A DNA stretch of 64,000 bases, from contig JBKPAG010000014.1 in the NCBI GenBank assembly GCA_046726315.1, positions 12,634-76,633 of the forward strand, given 5' to 3'. The stretch is from JACVRX01 sp046726315 (GTDB lineage Bacteria; Actinomycetota; Actinomycetes; Jiangellales; Jiangellaceae). This document shows, in pieces, positions 1 through 8,249 of this stretch. A program made the translations under genes and the position numbers. Every line of letters starts with the position of its first letter. Position 1 is the first letter of the stretch. The notes beneath the pieces were generated by a model, which worked only from the letters and a program-made list of their open reading frames with translations, had not been told where the DNA came from and did no database searches.

Positions 1-425
1 TCACCACGCTGCTCATCCCTGGCCACAACGACTCCGACGCCGAGATCGACGCCGAGACCCGGTGGATCGCTGACATGCTGGGACCCGACGTGCCGCTGCA
101 TTTCACGGCATTCCACCCCGACTACAAGATGCTCGACGTGCCGCGTACGCCGGCGTCGACCCTCGGTCGGGCGCGCCAGATCGCTGTATCCAATGGCCTG
201 AACTTCGTCTACACCGGCAACGTCCATGATCCCGAGGGCGGCACGACGTACTGCCCCAATTGCGGGTCTGCCCTGATCGTCCGTGACTGGTACGACATCC
301 GCGGTTATCAGCTCGACGAGCATGGCAACTGCCGGACTTGTGGCACCCAGATACCCGGTGTGTTCGACGGCCCCTTGGAACGCTGGGGACGCCGCCGGCT
401 GCCGGTTGTCGTCGCCGGTCGCTGA
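1..425 (+). CDS. amrS: AmmeMemoRadiSam-type radical SAM enzyme, C-terminal part
   Basis: The reading frame is open from the left edge, so the gene begins outside the window; about 140 C-terminal residues are present. The segment FTAFHPDYKMLDVPRTP followed by YTGNVHD is characteristic of the AmrS/PflA-like radical SAM proteins of the AMMECR1-Memo-radical SAM trio. The end carries two CxxC pairs (YCPNCG and CRTCG) about 35 residues apart, a rubredoxin-like metal knuckle typical of this family. The radical SAM CxxxCxxC motif would lie upstream and is not visible. The chemical role of the family is unsettled, so I infer only family membership. No AMMECR1 or Memo partner is seen downstream. Confidence 0.85.
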   Translation, partial: TTLLIPGHNDSDAEIDAETRWIADMLGPDVPLHFTAFHPDYKMLDVPRTPASTLGRARQIAVSNGLNFVYTGNVHDPEGGTTYCPNCGSALIVRDWYDIRGYQLDEHGNCRTCGTQIPGVFDGPLERWGRRRLPVVVAGR

Positions 426-538
426 CCTCTACCGACGGTCGATAATGCGAACCCATCCCCTGCGGCGCCGACGGCAGCGGTTTGCAACAGTCCCGTATTT
501 GTCACGGCTGAGGCGGCTCCGTGACCTAGGAGGTCGTA

Positions 539-1447
539 GTGACCGTCGCACGGGAACCCGCAGCCAGCAGCCAGCGCCACAGCGGCGAGGATCAGGTGGC
601 TCTGGCCGCCTTCGTTACGTATTCGCTTCTCGCCGGCGGCAACGCGGTTGGCATCAGGTTCAGCAATCGCGAGCTTGCTCCGCTGTGGGGCGCCGGTCTG
701 CGTTTCGCGCTCGGTGCGGCTTTGCTGCTGGCAGTAGCGGCGCTGCTACGCCTGACGATTCCCCGGGGTAGAGCGCTGGCCGGTGCGTTGCTGTACGGCG
801 CGCTCACTTTCGGCGGGGCGTTTGCATTTGCCTACTACGCACTGGTTCGGATGCACGCGGGGTTCGGCCAGATCGTTCTGGCGCTCGTGCCACTCGCCAC
901 GCTGTTGCTCGCGGTGCTCTGGCGCCAGGAGCGGTTCCGGGCTGCGGCCGTTGCCGGCTGTCTACTTTCCCTTGCTGGAATCGCGGTGATGTCGCAGGCG
1001 CCGCTCAGAGAGTCGGTCCCATTGCCGTCACTGCTGGCGGCGATCGGCAGCGTGCTGTGTTTCGCGCAAGGCGCCGTTCTTGTTCGTCGGTTCCCGCCGC
1101 TACACCCGGTGACCTTGAACGCCCTCGGCATGGCGATGGGAGCGGCGCTGTTACTGGTCACTTCGGCCATCGCTGCGGAGCGGTGGACGTTCCCGAATCG
1201 GGCCGAGACATGGTGGGCAATCGCCTATCTCGTGGTGATCGGGTCAGGTGTGGTGTTCGTCTTGTACGTCGTCGTGCTCCGTCACTGGGCCGCGTCGCGG
1301 GCGGCGTACGGGTTCGTGCTCATCCCGTTCGTCACGGTCGTCCTTTCGGCGTGGCTGGACGACGAGCCAATCAGCGCGGGCCTTGTCCTGGGCGGACTAC
1401 TCGTCCTTGCCGGCGTCTACGTCGGAGCCCTGCGTGGTCGCGAGTAA
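539..1447 (+). CDS. EamA/DMT-superfamily membrane transporter
   Basis: A 302-residue, very hydrophobic protein with about ten predicted membrane segments arranged as two EamA repeats (roughly residues 20-150 and 165-300), the usual architecture and length of drug/metabolite transporters such as RhaT-like or YdcZ-like exporters. The GTG start at 539 is fixed by a perfect AGGAGG at 528-533, five bases upstream. Typical family features include the early GGNAVGIRFSNREL stretch after helix 1 and the terminal helix ending VLAGVYVGALRGRE. The substrate cannot be predicted; amino acids, metabolites or drugs are all possible. It stands alone, with a minus-strand gene converging from the right. Confidence 0.85.
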   Translation: MTVAREPAASSQRHSGEDQVALAAFVTYSLLAGGNAVGIRFSNRELAPLWGAGLRFALGAALLLAVAALLRLTIPRGRALAGALLYGALTFGGAFAFAYYALVRMHAGFGQIVLALVPLATLLLAVLWRQERFRAAAVAGCLLSLAGIAVMSQAPLRESVPLPSLLAAIGSVLCFAQGAVLVRRFPPLHPVTLNALGMAMGAALLLVTSAIAAERWTFPNRAETWWAIAYLVVIGSGVVFVLYVVVLRHWAASRAAYGFVLIPFVTVVLSAWLDDEPISAGLVLGGLLVLAGVYVGALRGRE

Positions 1448-1465
1448 GTCGCCATGGCCTGCGCG

Positions 1466-1774
1466 TTATTCCGGGAAACCCCTGCCGCCGACGGGACGGA
1501 TCTCGATCTGCTCCGGCATTCCTTCGAGCAGCGGCATCGCCTTCTCCACGAACGGTCGCAATTCGGGATTCTCGAGCGCCTCGGCGTGCGTTTCTTTGCT
1601 GGTCCACAGATCGACTACCCAGATGACGTTGGGGTCCTCGGTGGCTTCGCTGACCAGGTACAGGAAGCAATCGGAGTTGTCGTCGAACAGCGTGCCCGAC
1701 TCGAGCAAGATGTCCACAACGTGCTGGCGTTGGTCCGGCTTCGTGGTGAGCTTGTTGAGGAGCGCGTACGTCAT
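1466..1774 (-). CDS. Antibiotic biosynthesis monooxygenase (ABM) domain protein
   Basis: About 102 residues from ATG 1774 (GTG 1786 would add four). The pattern MTYALLNKLTTKPDQR at the N-terminus, VWVVDLWTSKETHAEAL in the centre and PFVEKAMPLL near the end matches the single-domain ABM fold of YgiN-type quinol monooxygenases and stress-response dimers. These small ferredoxin-like proteins act as dimers and need no cofactor; the substrate cannot be read from sequence. A perfect 16-base palindrome lies just upstream (1792-1807) and could control it. The gene follows the DUF2071 gene on the same strand and converges on the DMT transporter. Confidence 0.85.
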   Translation of the reverse strand: MTYALLNKLTTKPDQRQHVVDILLESGTLFDDNSDCFLYLVSEATEDPNVIWVVDLWTSKETHAEALENPELRPFVEKAMPLLEGMPEQIEIRPVGGRGFPE

Positions 1775-1791
1775 GGCTATGTGCACTACCC

Positions 1792-1807
1792 TAGAGCCGC
1801 GGCTCTA
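1792..1807. promoter_or_regulatory. Perfect 16-base palindrome upstream of the ABM gene
   Basis: TAGAGCCGCGGCTCTA is a perfect dyad that begins 6-18 bases upstream of the possible ABM starts and includes the TAG stop codon of the DUF2071 gene. Its position fits an operator or a short terminator stem; there is no T-run on the minus strand side. Function is inferred from symmetry and location only. Confidence 0.4.
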
Positions 1808-2545
1808 ATCGGCCAGCCTGTCAGGCCGGCCAATCTGCGCGTCCAGCCCGGGCGACCACAGGACACCGACTGGCCTCTCGTCGGAAATGGGCACACCGGC
1901 AGCGACGAGCAAAGCGTCGTCGGAATGCAGCAGTCGGGCCCGGTGTAGCACGTAGGGCGGGTGTGTGATCGGGATCCAAGTCGACCCGAGAATGGTGCGG
2001 GTGTGCAGCCCCCACCGTGCAGTAAGGAACACGTCCAGTGCCGACAGACGCGGCACGGGCTCGCCTACCTCGACCTCGACTTGAGCGACCAGCCGAGGTG
2101 GCAGCCGTCTGTGAACATTGAACCCAACGACCGCTGGTGCCTGGCGAGTCGGTTCAAGGTGAGACCAGAGGTAGGGCAGCCGGGGCACCAACCGGGCTAC
2201 CAGCGCCATGTCCGGCCGAGTCACGTCCATGGACAAGAAGACGACGCCTTGCCGCCCATAGTCGTCGATGGAGTACAGCCGGACGTTGAGCTGGTACATG
2301 GGCCCGATGTCAACCACGCCACCAAGCCGTATCGACGGAACAGTGAAGCCGACGATTCCGACATAAGTCCGGCCGCCAAATGTGTCCGGCCGAGTGCCGT
2401 CGGGAAACAGATGGCGCACCGACTCTGACTCGAGCGGCCAGTGCACGAAGAGCATGTCGCGCAACGTCTGCTGGATGAGAACGGGGCCGGGCAGTGGCGG
2501 CGGACTCTCCTGCGGCACCGTCTCGTCTTGATGTGCTGCGCTCAC
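1805..2545 (-). CDS. DUF2071 (YqjF-like, acetoacetate decarboxylase fold) protein
   Basis: About 246 residues. LRDMLFVHWPLESESVRHLFPDGTRPDTFGGRTYVGIVGF near the N-terminus is the hallmark opening of the DUF2071/YqjF family: an FxHW motif, then a PDG...YVGIVxF strand. The C-terminal part with TARWGLHTR also fits. The family is built on the acetoacetate decarboxylase-like barrel, but no enzymatic activity is established for most members. The start is GTG 2545 (TTG 2548 is adjacent), with no clear ribosome-binding site. It lies upstream of the ABM gene on the same strand and could be co-transcribed with it. Confidence 0.8.
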   Translation of the reverse strand: MSAAHQDETVPQESPPPLPGPVLIQQTLRDMLFVHWPLESESVRHLFPDGTRPDTFGGRTYVGIVGFTVPSIRLGGVVDIGPMYQLNVRLYSIDDYGRQGVVFLSMDVTRPDMALVARLVPRLPYLWSHLEPTRQAPAVVGFNVHRRLPPRLVAQVEVEVGEPVPRLSALDVFLTARWGLHTRTILGSTWIPITHPPYVLHRARLLHSDDALLVAAGVPISDERPVGVLWSPGLDAQIGRPDRLAD

Positions 2546-2548
2546 CAA

Positions 2549-3406
2549 GCGTCCGTTCCCGTGATCCTGGCCGAAACGCGCTTGGCGCGGCAGACGTCAC
2601 CAAACCGAGGCCGGCGAGTCCGGGAAGTGGCTCCTCCACCATGCAGCCCACTGCGAACGGGTTCGTGCGAACGTGGCGTCGTCCTGGCCATGGCTCAGCA
2701 TCGCAAGCGAGGCCGGATCCGCCCATTGCAGGTCATCGACGGCGAGGAGGACGACCCCTTCCGTCGCCGATCATCCGCCGCGTGGTCGGTCCGGTCCAGG
2801 AGAAGTCTGTTGGCGTCGATATGCGCAATCGCTCGACTGCCTACTGCAAGCGTTGACGGCAACCGGGCCATTGACAGCTGGACTGCCCGGCGCTGGGCAA
2901 CGCCAGGGACGGTCACGGAGCTCGATGATCCGGCGTCGACGGGCGGACACTAGGTAGTCCGGCGACCCGAGGTGACTTCTCCGAAATGGCAGTCGTCGAG
3001 ACCGCCCGGCTCGAAGGAGCATTGTCGCCCGGCCCGAGACCCACCCTGCCCCAGGCCGAAGCGCGGCTCGTCGTCAAGCTGTCGAGGCGGCTCGTCCCTA
3101 CCGACAGCAGCCGCAACCTGTCGAGCGGTGTTCGATGGACAACAGCTCGTCATGCAACGTCGCGAACTTGTCTGGATCGAGGATGCCAGCGGCAGCCAGC
3201 AGAGCTGGCTGCCGGACCCCAAGCGGAGACCGCATAGGCCGCTGGTACTCCGGCTCCCAATGGTCAATTGCGACGAGGGCTTCGACTGTCAGCGATGCCT
3301 CGAGAGCTCGTGGCCATTCCACGTCTCGGAGAGCCGACATTGAGCCTGCCGGGGCTCTCCAACGCTGACGAGAGGCCGTCGTAAAGCGTGATCGGCAGGG
3401 GTACGA
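2549..3406. other. Stretch of about 860 bases without an intact gene
   Basis: No open frame here has the codon bias and homology expected of a real gene. One readable relic of an AAA-type regulator is listed separately (2690-2830). A minus-strand frame at 3098-3340 encodes about 80 residues (MSALRDVEWPRALEASL at the start, ILDPDKFATLHDELLSIE later) with plausible protein-like composition, but I recognise no family and see no continuation. I treat the stretch as decayed or non-coding sequence. Confidence 0.55.
2690..2830 (-). pseudogene. Relic of a LuxR/MalT-type AAA ATPase regulator
   Basis: Reading the minus strand from 2758 gives VVLLAVDDLQWADPASLAML, the Walker B region (DDLQWAD) that is nearly diagnostic of large AAA-type LuxR regulators and related cyclase/ATPase proteins. 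The preceding stretch in a shifted frame, DANRLLLDRTDHAADD, matches the sequence that normally precedes it, and an in-frame TGA lies just upstream of VVLL. No P-loop and no helix-turn-helix is found nearby, so only a fragment of about 45 codons survives. The assignment rests on my recognition of the motif. Confidence 0.6.
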
Positions 3407-4090
3407 CTACCCCGGTGTCAAACCGGCGCGCGGTTTGACGCTCGTCGATGCGCGCACGACGAGCTCGGGGGCGAACTGAACCTGCTGGTGGTCGTGGTCG
3501 GAGTCGCCCACGACCTCCTCGAGCAACAACCGGCCGGCAGTGAGCCCGAGCTTGTGCCGTGGCTGCCGTACCGACGTCAGCGGAACGGCGGCCGCCGCGG
3601 CGAACTCGATGTCGTCGTAGCCGACGATGGCAAGGTCTTCCGGGACGCGCAGTCCGAGCTGAAGGGCCTCGTGAAGCAGACCCATCGCAAGCAGGTCGTT
3701 GGCACACAACACCGCTGTCGGGCGCTGGGCCAGGGGCAATCCCGCGATCCGCGCGCCCGCTTCGCGACCCTCGCTGATGGTCGGCGCGTCGGTCTCGACC
3801 ACAACGAGGTCCCCTGGATCTCTGCCGGCGGCGGACATAGCGCGACAGGCGCCGGCAAGACGATCGGTCACCTGGCCCAGCAACAGTGGTCCGCCCACGA
3901 ACCCGATGCGCTCGTGGCCGATGCCGATGAGATGCCCCACTCCCAGCTCGCCGCCGTGGACGTCGTCCACCGAGACCGAGCACTGTTCGTGGCGGGGGGA
4001 AACCCGGTCCACGACCACCACGGGTGTTCCCCGCCGGGGTGGCTGTAACAACCGCAGATCGTGGCGGGACTGACATCCGGGGCTGTCAAA
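3407..4090 (-). pseudogene. LacI-family regulator lacking its DNA-binding domain
   Basis: The frame encodes the second half of a LacI-type protein. SPGCQSRHDLRLL leads into RRGTPVVVVDRVS, then GHERIGFVGGP, AVLCANDLLAMG, DLAIVGYDDIEFAAAAAVPLTSVRQP and a normal C-terminus. An intact member has about 330-345 residues; roughly the first 120-130, including the helix-turn-helix and hinge, are absent. Upstream the frame closes with a TAA at about 4106, inside the 5' end of the divergent glycosidase. It would have been the natural regulator of the adjacent rhamnose/glycoside genes. A translated product would bind ligand but not DNA. Confidence 0.75.
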
Positions 4091-4098
4091 GGCTGAGC

Positions 4099-6857
4099 GT
4101 GGCCATTACTTCGGTGTCCGGCACGTGGCTCGACCCAACCATGTTCCTCGACGCTCGGGTGGAGTCGCTTCTCGTCGACCTCTCCCGGGACGAGAAGATC
4201 GCCATGGCGCTGTCCGACTGGTCTCCACTGCAGCGGCGTGGCCTGCCGTGGCCGCACTACGTCGACGCGGGAACAGGCCTGCGTGGCATCGAGGGAGCTA
4301 CCGCCTTCCCCGCCGGCATCGCGCTGGCGGCGTCCTTCGACGAGGACCTGGCCGAGCGCTACGGCGCTGCGGTCGGGGCGGAGGTTCGTACGGCCGGGTA
4401 TAGCGTCTTGCTCGGCCCGACGCTGGACCTCGCCCGGGACCCCCGCGGTGGGCGCATCCCCGAGGCGTTCGGCGAGGACCCGTTCCTGTCCGGACTCCTC
4501 GGGGCGGCCCACGTGCGCGGCGTACGGCGCAACAACGTGATCGCCCAGCTTAAGCACTTCGTTGCGTACAACAGCGAGGAGCGACGGACCGGTCACGGAC
4601 CGCCGTGGGCTCGAGGCGAAGCAATAGACGCCCGGGTCTCCCGCGCGACGCTGCAACATGTCTATCTGCGGCCCTTCCGCATGGCCGTCGAGGCCGGCGC
4701 GTGGTCGATGATGGGCTCGTACAACCGACTCAACGGGGAGTACGTCTGCGAGAGCCGCGACGTCCTGGACATTCCGCGAGGCGAGTGGGGCTGGCGTGGC
4801 TTCTACTGCCCGGACTTCATCTTTGCCGTTCGCGACGACGCGAAGGCCCTTGCTGCCGGTCTCGACCTCGGCGCGCTCGTTGGCCCGGGGAACCGGACGG
4901 CCGAGATGCTGACGTCCCCGGATCTGCCGCCGGACACGCTCGACACGATCGTTGGCAACGTGGTGCGGGCACTTATCGGCTCTGGGCTCGCCGACCACCC
5001 GCTGCCCGAACCGGGCATGCCCTCGACTCCGGAGCACCGTGAGCTTGCTCGGGGGGCCGCTGTCGCCAGTACGGTCCTGCTGGTCAATCGCGACGACACA
5101 CTTCCGCTCGGCACCGACGTCCGTTCCATCACGCTGATCGGGCCGTCCGGGGCCGACGCGATCTACGCGGTGGGCGGGTCGGCGTCGGTGACCATCAACC
5201 CCGAGCGCGCGGTGTCGCCCCTTGACGGCCTGTGCGCCCGGGCCGGTTCGGCCGTCGAGGTGCTGCCGGCGCAGGGCTCGCTAGGCGACGTCCCGCTGCC
5301 GATTATTCCGGCGGCGGCGTTCGCGCTGCCGGACGGCTCGGGCCCCGGCGTGCTCGTCGAATGCATCGGCGTGGACGGGAGTACGACGACTCGGGTGCTC
5401 CTATCGATTGACCACAGTGTTGGGCCCGACGAGATGGAGAAGGCCTGGCCGCACCGCTGGTCAACCGTGCTGACGTCAGCGGTGTCCGGACGGCACCGGC
5501 TGTCGCTGTCACTCGGCGGTCGAGCCACCGTGCGGGTGGACGGCCGGGTCGTCATGCAGGGTTCGCGAGAGCTCGAACGATTTTTCGCCGGGCCGGCTTA
5601 CCCGCTGCAGCAGCTGAACTCGTTCGACGCCTACACCGACTGCCCGACCCGAGAGCAGCGGGCCTGGGTCGGCGACGGTGTGGTGCATCAGCTGGTCGAT
5701 CTGACGACCAACAACGACTGGGGCCTGGCCCGTAACTACGTCGAGCTCGGCAACTCTCCGCGATCCGACGGAATCCTGCCGATGAGCGTGGTCGGTGATA
5801 TCGAGGCCGGTGGCGGCCTCACCATCCCCGACTGGTCACTGAGCTGGCTGCACGGCTCTACAACATGTACATGTACGAGGGCGACCTGCCGTGGGTACGC
5901 CGGCACCTGCCGACGGCGCAACGCGTCCTGGGGTGGTACGCCGGCTACGTCGACGCTCACGGCACGATCAGCGACGTCCCGGAGTGGAACCTCGTCGATT
6001 GGTCGAGCATCTTCCTGTCCGGGCGCAGTTCGATCCTGACCGGGCTGTGGGGTCGTGGACTGGCCGAGTTCGCCGAGATGAGCGACGCGGTCGGCGAGCC
6101 CGGAGCAGCGGCCTGGGCACGAACCTTGTACGACTCCGCAGCCAGGGGATTCGCGGACTTTTGGGACCAGGACCGCGGGCTCTACGTCGATCACATCGTG
6201 GACGGCGGCCAACAACCGGCGGCGTCACAGCTGGCGAACGCGGCCGCGATCGTCTCTGGTTTCGCCCCGCAGCCGCAGTGGGCTGCCATCGCCGACGCCA
6301 TGACCGACCCGGACCGGGTCGTCGTTCGTTCCTGGATCGGCGCAGCCGACGGCGGCTACGACTCGCAGAAGATGGCCGCCCAGATCACCGGCGCCCTGTC
6401 CGTCGATTGGGACGTCGACCGCGAATTGGTCAGCGCTGAGCCGTTCGGCAGCTACATCGTGCACGACGCGGTCGTTCGGGCCGGCCGGGGCGAGAAGCTG
6501 ATCGACCTGGTGCGGCGGTGGGAGACGTTCCTCGTCGATGGGTACGACACCTTCGCCGAGTGCTGGACCTGGGGCACACCGGTCCACGGATGGAGCGCAG
6601 GCCCGACTCGGGATCTGGTCGCCTACGTGCTGGGTATTACGCCGGACCGTCCCGGCTTCGCGCGTGCCCGGATCGCGCCACGACCCGGACGGCTCGACGA
6701 GCTCGCCGGTGCGGTGCCCACTCGACACGGCTTCCTTGAGGTACGCATCATCGGCTCTGACGCCGAGGTCGACAGCCCGGTCCCCGTGATCGTGGTGCGG
6801 GAGGACGGATCCGAGATCGAGCTGGCCGCGGGCACGAACAAGGTCACCGTGCGTTAG
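4099..6857 (+). pseudogene. Hybrid GH3 glucosidase / GH78 alpha-L-rhamnosidase, frameshifted
   Basis: The 5' part (about 500 codons) is a GH3 glycosidase: GPTLDLARDPRGGRIPEAFGEDP, KHFVAYNSEERR, the nucleophile Asp at about residue 239 in FYCPDFIFAVRD, then the PA14-like insert that ends near FFAGPAYPLQQL. The GH3 C-terminal sandwich is missing. Instead, from about 5620, the sequence becomes the catalytic core of a GH78 six-hairpin rhamnosidase: DCPTREQRAWVGD, GGGLTIPDWSLSW, then WNLVDW and CWTWGTPVHGWSAGP. The GH78 part changes frame at 5854-5856; restoring one base gives WLHGLYNMYMYEGDL. GTG 4099 is chosen as start; ATG 4141 is possible. The junction looks like a deletion that joined two neighbouring genes, though misassembly cannot be excluded. 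It precedes rhaI, which fits a role in releasing rhamnose. Confidence 0.8.
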
Positions 6858-6876
6858 CGGATATCTGGGAGTGGGA

Positions 6877-7010
6877 ATGGCCATCACCTACGTAGCGTCA
6901 GCAAGTCGTTCGGCGCGGTTGCCGCAGTGCAAGAGGTCTCGGTCGAGAAATGGCGTCGTTCTTCGTTGTACTCAATGGCGTAACTCCCGACCGGGGATGC
7001 GGGTACTGCC
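6877..7010 (+). pseudogene. Relic of the N-terminus of a sugar ABC transporter ATPase
   Basis: Joining frames by eye from ATG 6877 gives MAITYV, then VSKSFGAVAAVQEVSVE, then FFVVLNGVTPDRGCG. This parallels the start of UgpC/MsmK-type ATPases (a ...VSKSFG...EVSxE..EFxVLLGPSGCGKT pattern), with at least two frame changes and a destroyed P-loop. About 45 codons remain, directly between the broken glycosidase and rhaI. It suggests that a transporter once stood in this rhamnose cluster. Confidence 0.55.
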
Positions 7011-7067
7011 GGAGATTCTTAACCTCGATGACCAATCGGAGCGGGCGGAAGGATCGGGAGAATTGAC

Positions 7068-8249
7068 ATGACCGACCTGGACAGCACGACAAGGGCCGGG
7101 CTCTTCGATGCGCTGCGGAAGCAGCGGATCGAGACTCCGTCCTGGGCATACGGCAATTCGGGGACCCGGTTCAAGGTGTTTGCTCAAGCCGGGGTGCCGC
7201 GAACGCCGGAGGAGAAGATCGACGACGCGGCGCAGGTGCACCGTTTCACCGGGGTCGCGCCGACCGTGGCGCTCCACATCCCGTGGGACCGGGTTGGTGA
7301 CTACTCGGCGCTGGCCGCGCATGCGAAGGAACGCGGTGTCTCGCTGGGCGCGATCAACGCCAACGTGTTCCAGGATGACGACTACATGCTGGGCAGCGTC
7401 ACCAATCGCGACGCGGGCGTTCGTCGCAAGGCCACCGACCACCTGCTGGAATGCGTCGAGATCGCTCAGCAGACCGGGTCCCGGGATGTGAAGTTGTGGT
7501 TCTCCGACGGGTTGAACTACCCGGGCCAGGACAACATCCGGGGCCGCCAGGACCGGTTGGCTGAGGCGCTGCGCGAAACATACGACCGGCTCGGCGACGA
7601 CCAACGCATCCTGCTCGAGTACAAGCTGTTCGAGCCGGCCTTCTACGTCATGGATGTGCCGGACTGGGGCACCTCGTACGCGCACTGCGTGGAGCTCGGG
7701 CCGAAGGCGACGGTGGTCATCGACACCGGGCACCATGCGCCAGGGACGAACATCGAGTTCATCGTCGCGTTCCTACTGAGGGCGGGGAAGCTCGGCGCCT
7801 TCGACTTCAACAGTCGCTTCTACGCCGACGACGACCTGATGGTCGGGTCGGCCGACCCGTTTCAGCTGTTCCGGATCATGCACGAGATCGTCCAGGCCGA
7901 CGCCCTGCGGCCGGATGCCGGCATCGCGTTCATGCTCGACCAGTGCCACAACATCGAGTCGAAGATCCCCGGCCAGATTCGCTCGGTGATGAACGTTCAG
8001 GAGGCCACGGCGAAGGCGCTGCTGGTCGACCACTCAGCGCTGGCGGCGGCCCAGGACGCCGGTGACGTGCTCGGGGCAAACGCCGTGCTGATGGACGCCT
8101 ACAACACCGACGTCCGCCCGCTGCTGGCGGAGCTTCGCGAGGATATGGGGCTGGACCCGGACCCGGTTGCCGCATACCACCGCTCCGGTTACGGCGAGCG
8201 GATCCGCACCGAACGGGTCGGCGGTGCAGCGGCCGGCTGGGGCGCGTAG
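7068..8249 (+). CDS. rhaI: L-rhamnose isomerase (RhaI type)
   Basis: A 393-residue TIM-barrel isomerase that converts L-rhamnose to L-rhamnulose. It belongs to the Pseudomonas stutzeri-like RhaI group rather than E. coli RhaA, shown by GTRFKVFAQAGVPRTPEEKIDDAAQVHRFTG near the N-terminus, VALHIPWD, LWFSDGLNYPGQD, LLEYKLFEPAFYVMDVPDWGTS, TGHHAPGTNIEFIVAFLL and FDFNSRFYADDDLMVG. The Glu, Asp and His residues in the last blocks are the expected metal ligands. ATG 7068 follows a GGGAG element. The stop abuts the next start directly (8249/8250), so translation is probably coupled to the aldolase gene. Confidence 0.93.
   Translation: MTDLDSTTRAGLFDALRKQRIETPSWAYGNSGTRFKVFAQAGVPRTPEEKIDDAAQVHRFTGVAPTVALHIPWDRVGDYSALAAHAKERGVSLGAINANVFQDDDYMLGSVTNRDAGVRRKATDHLLECVEIAQQTGSRDVKLWFSDGLNYPGQDNIRGRQDRLAEALRETYDRLGDDQRILLEYKLFEPAFYVMDVPDWGTSYAHCVELGPKATVVIDTGHHAPGTNIEFIVAFLLRAGKLGAFDFNSRFYADDDLMVGSADPFQLFRIMHEIVQADALRPDAGIAFMLDQCHNIESKIPGQIRSVMNVQEATAKALLVDHSALAAAQDAGDVLGANAVLMDAYNTDVRPLLAELREDMGLDPDPVAAYHRSGYGERIRTERVGGAAAGWGA

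Noticed and set aside
3098..3340. Possible 80-residue minus-strand protein
   Set aside because: Plausible composition but no recognised family, no ribosome-binding site and no conserved neighbour; mentioned only within the non-coding region entry.
6885..6896. TACGTAG match resembling half of the ara palindrome
   Set aside because: Only seven bases agree, there is no dyad of full length, and it lies inside the ABC-ATPase relic.
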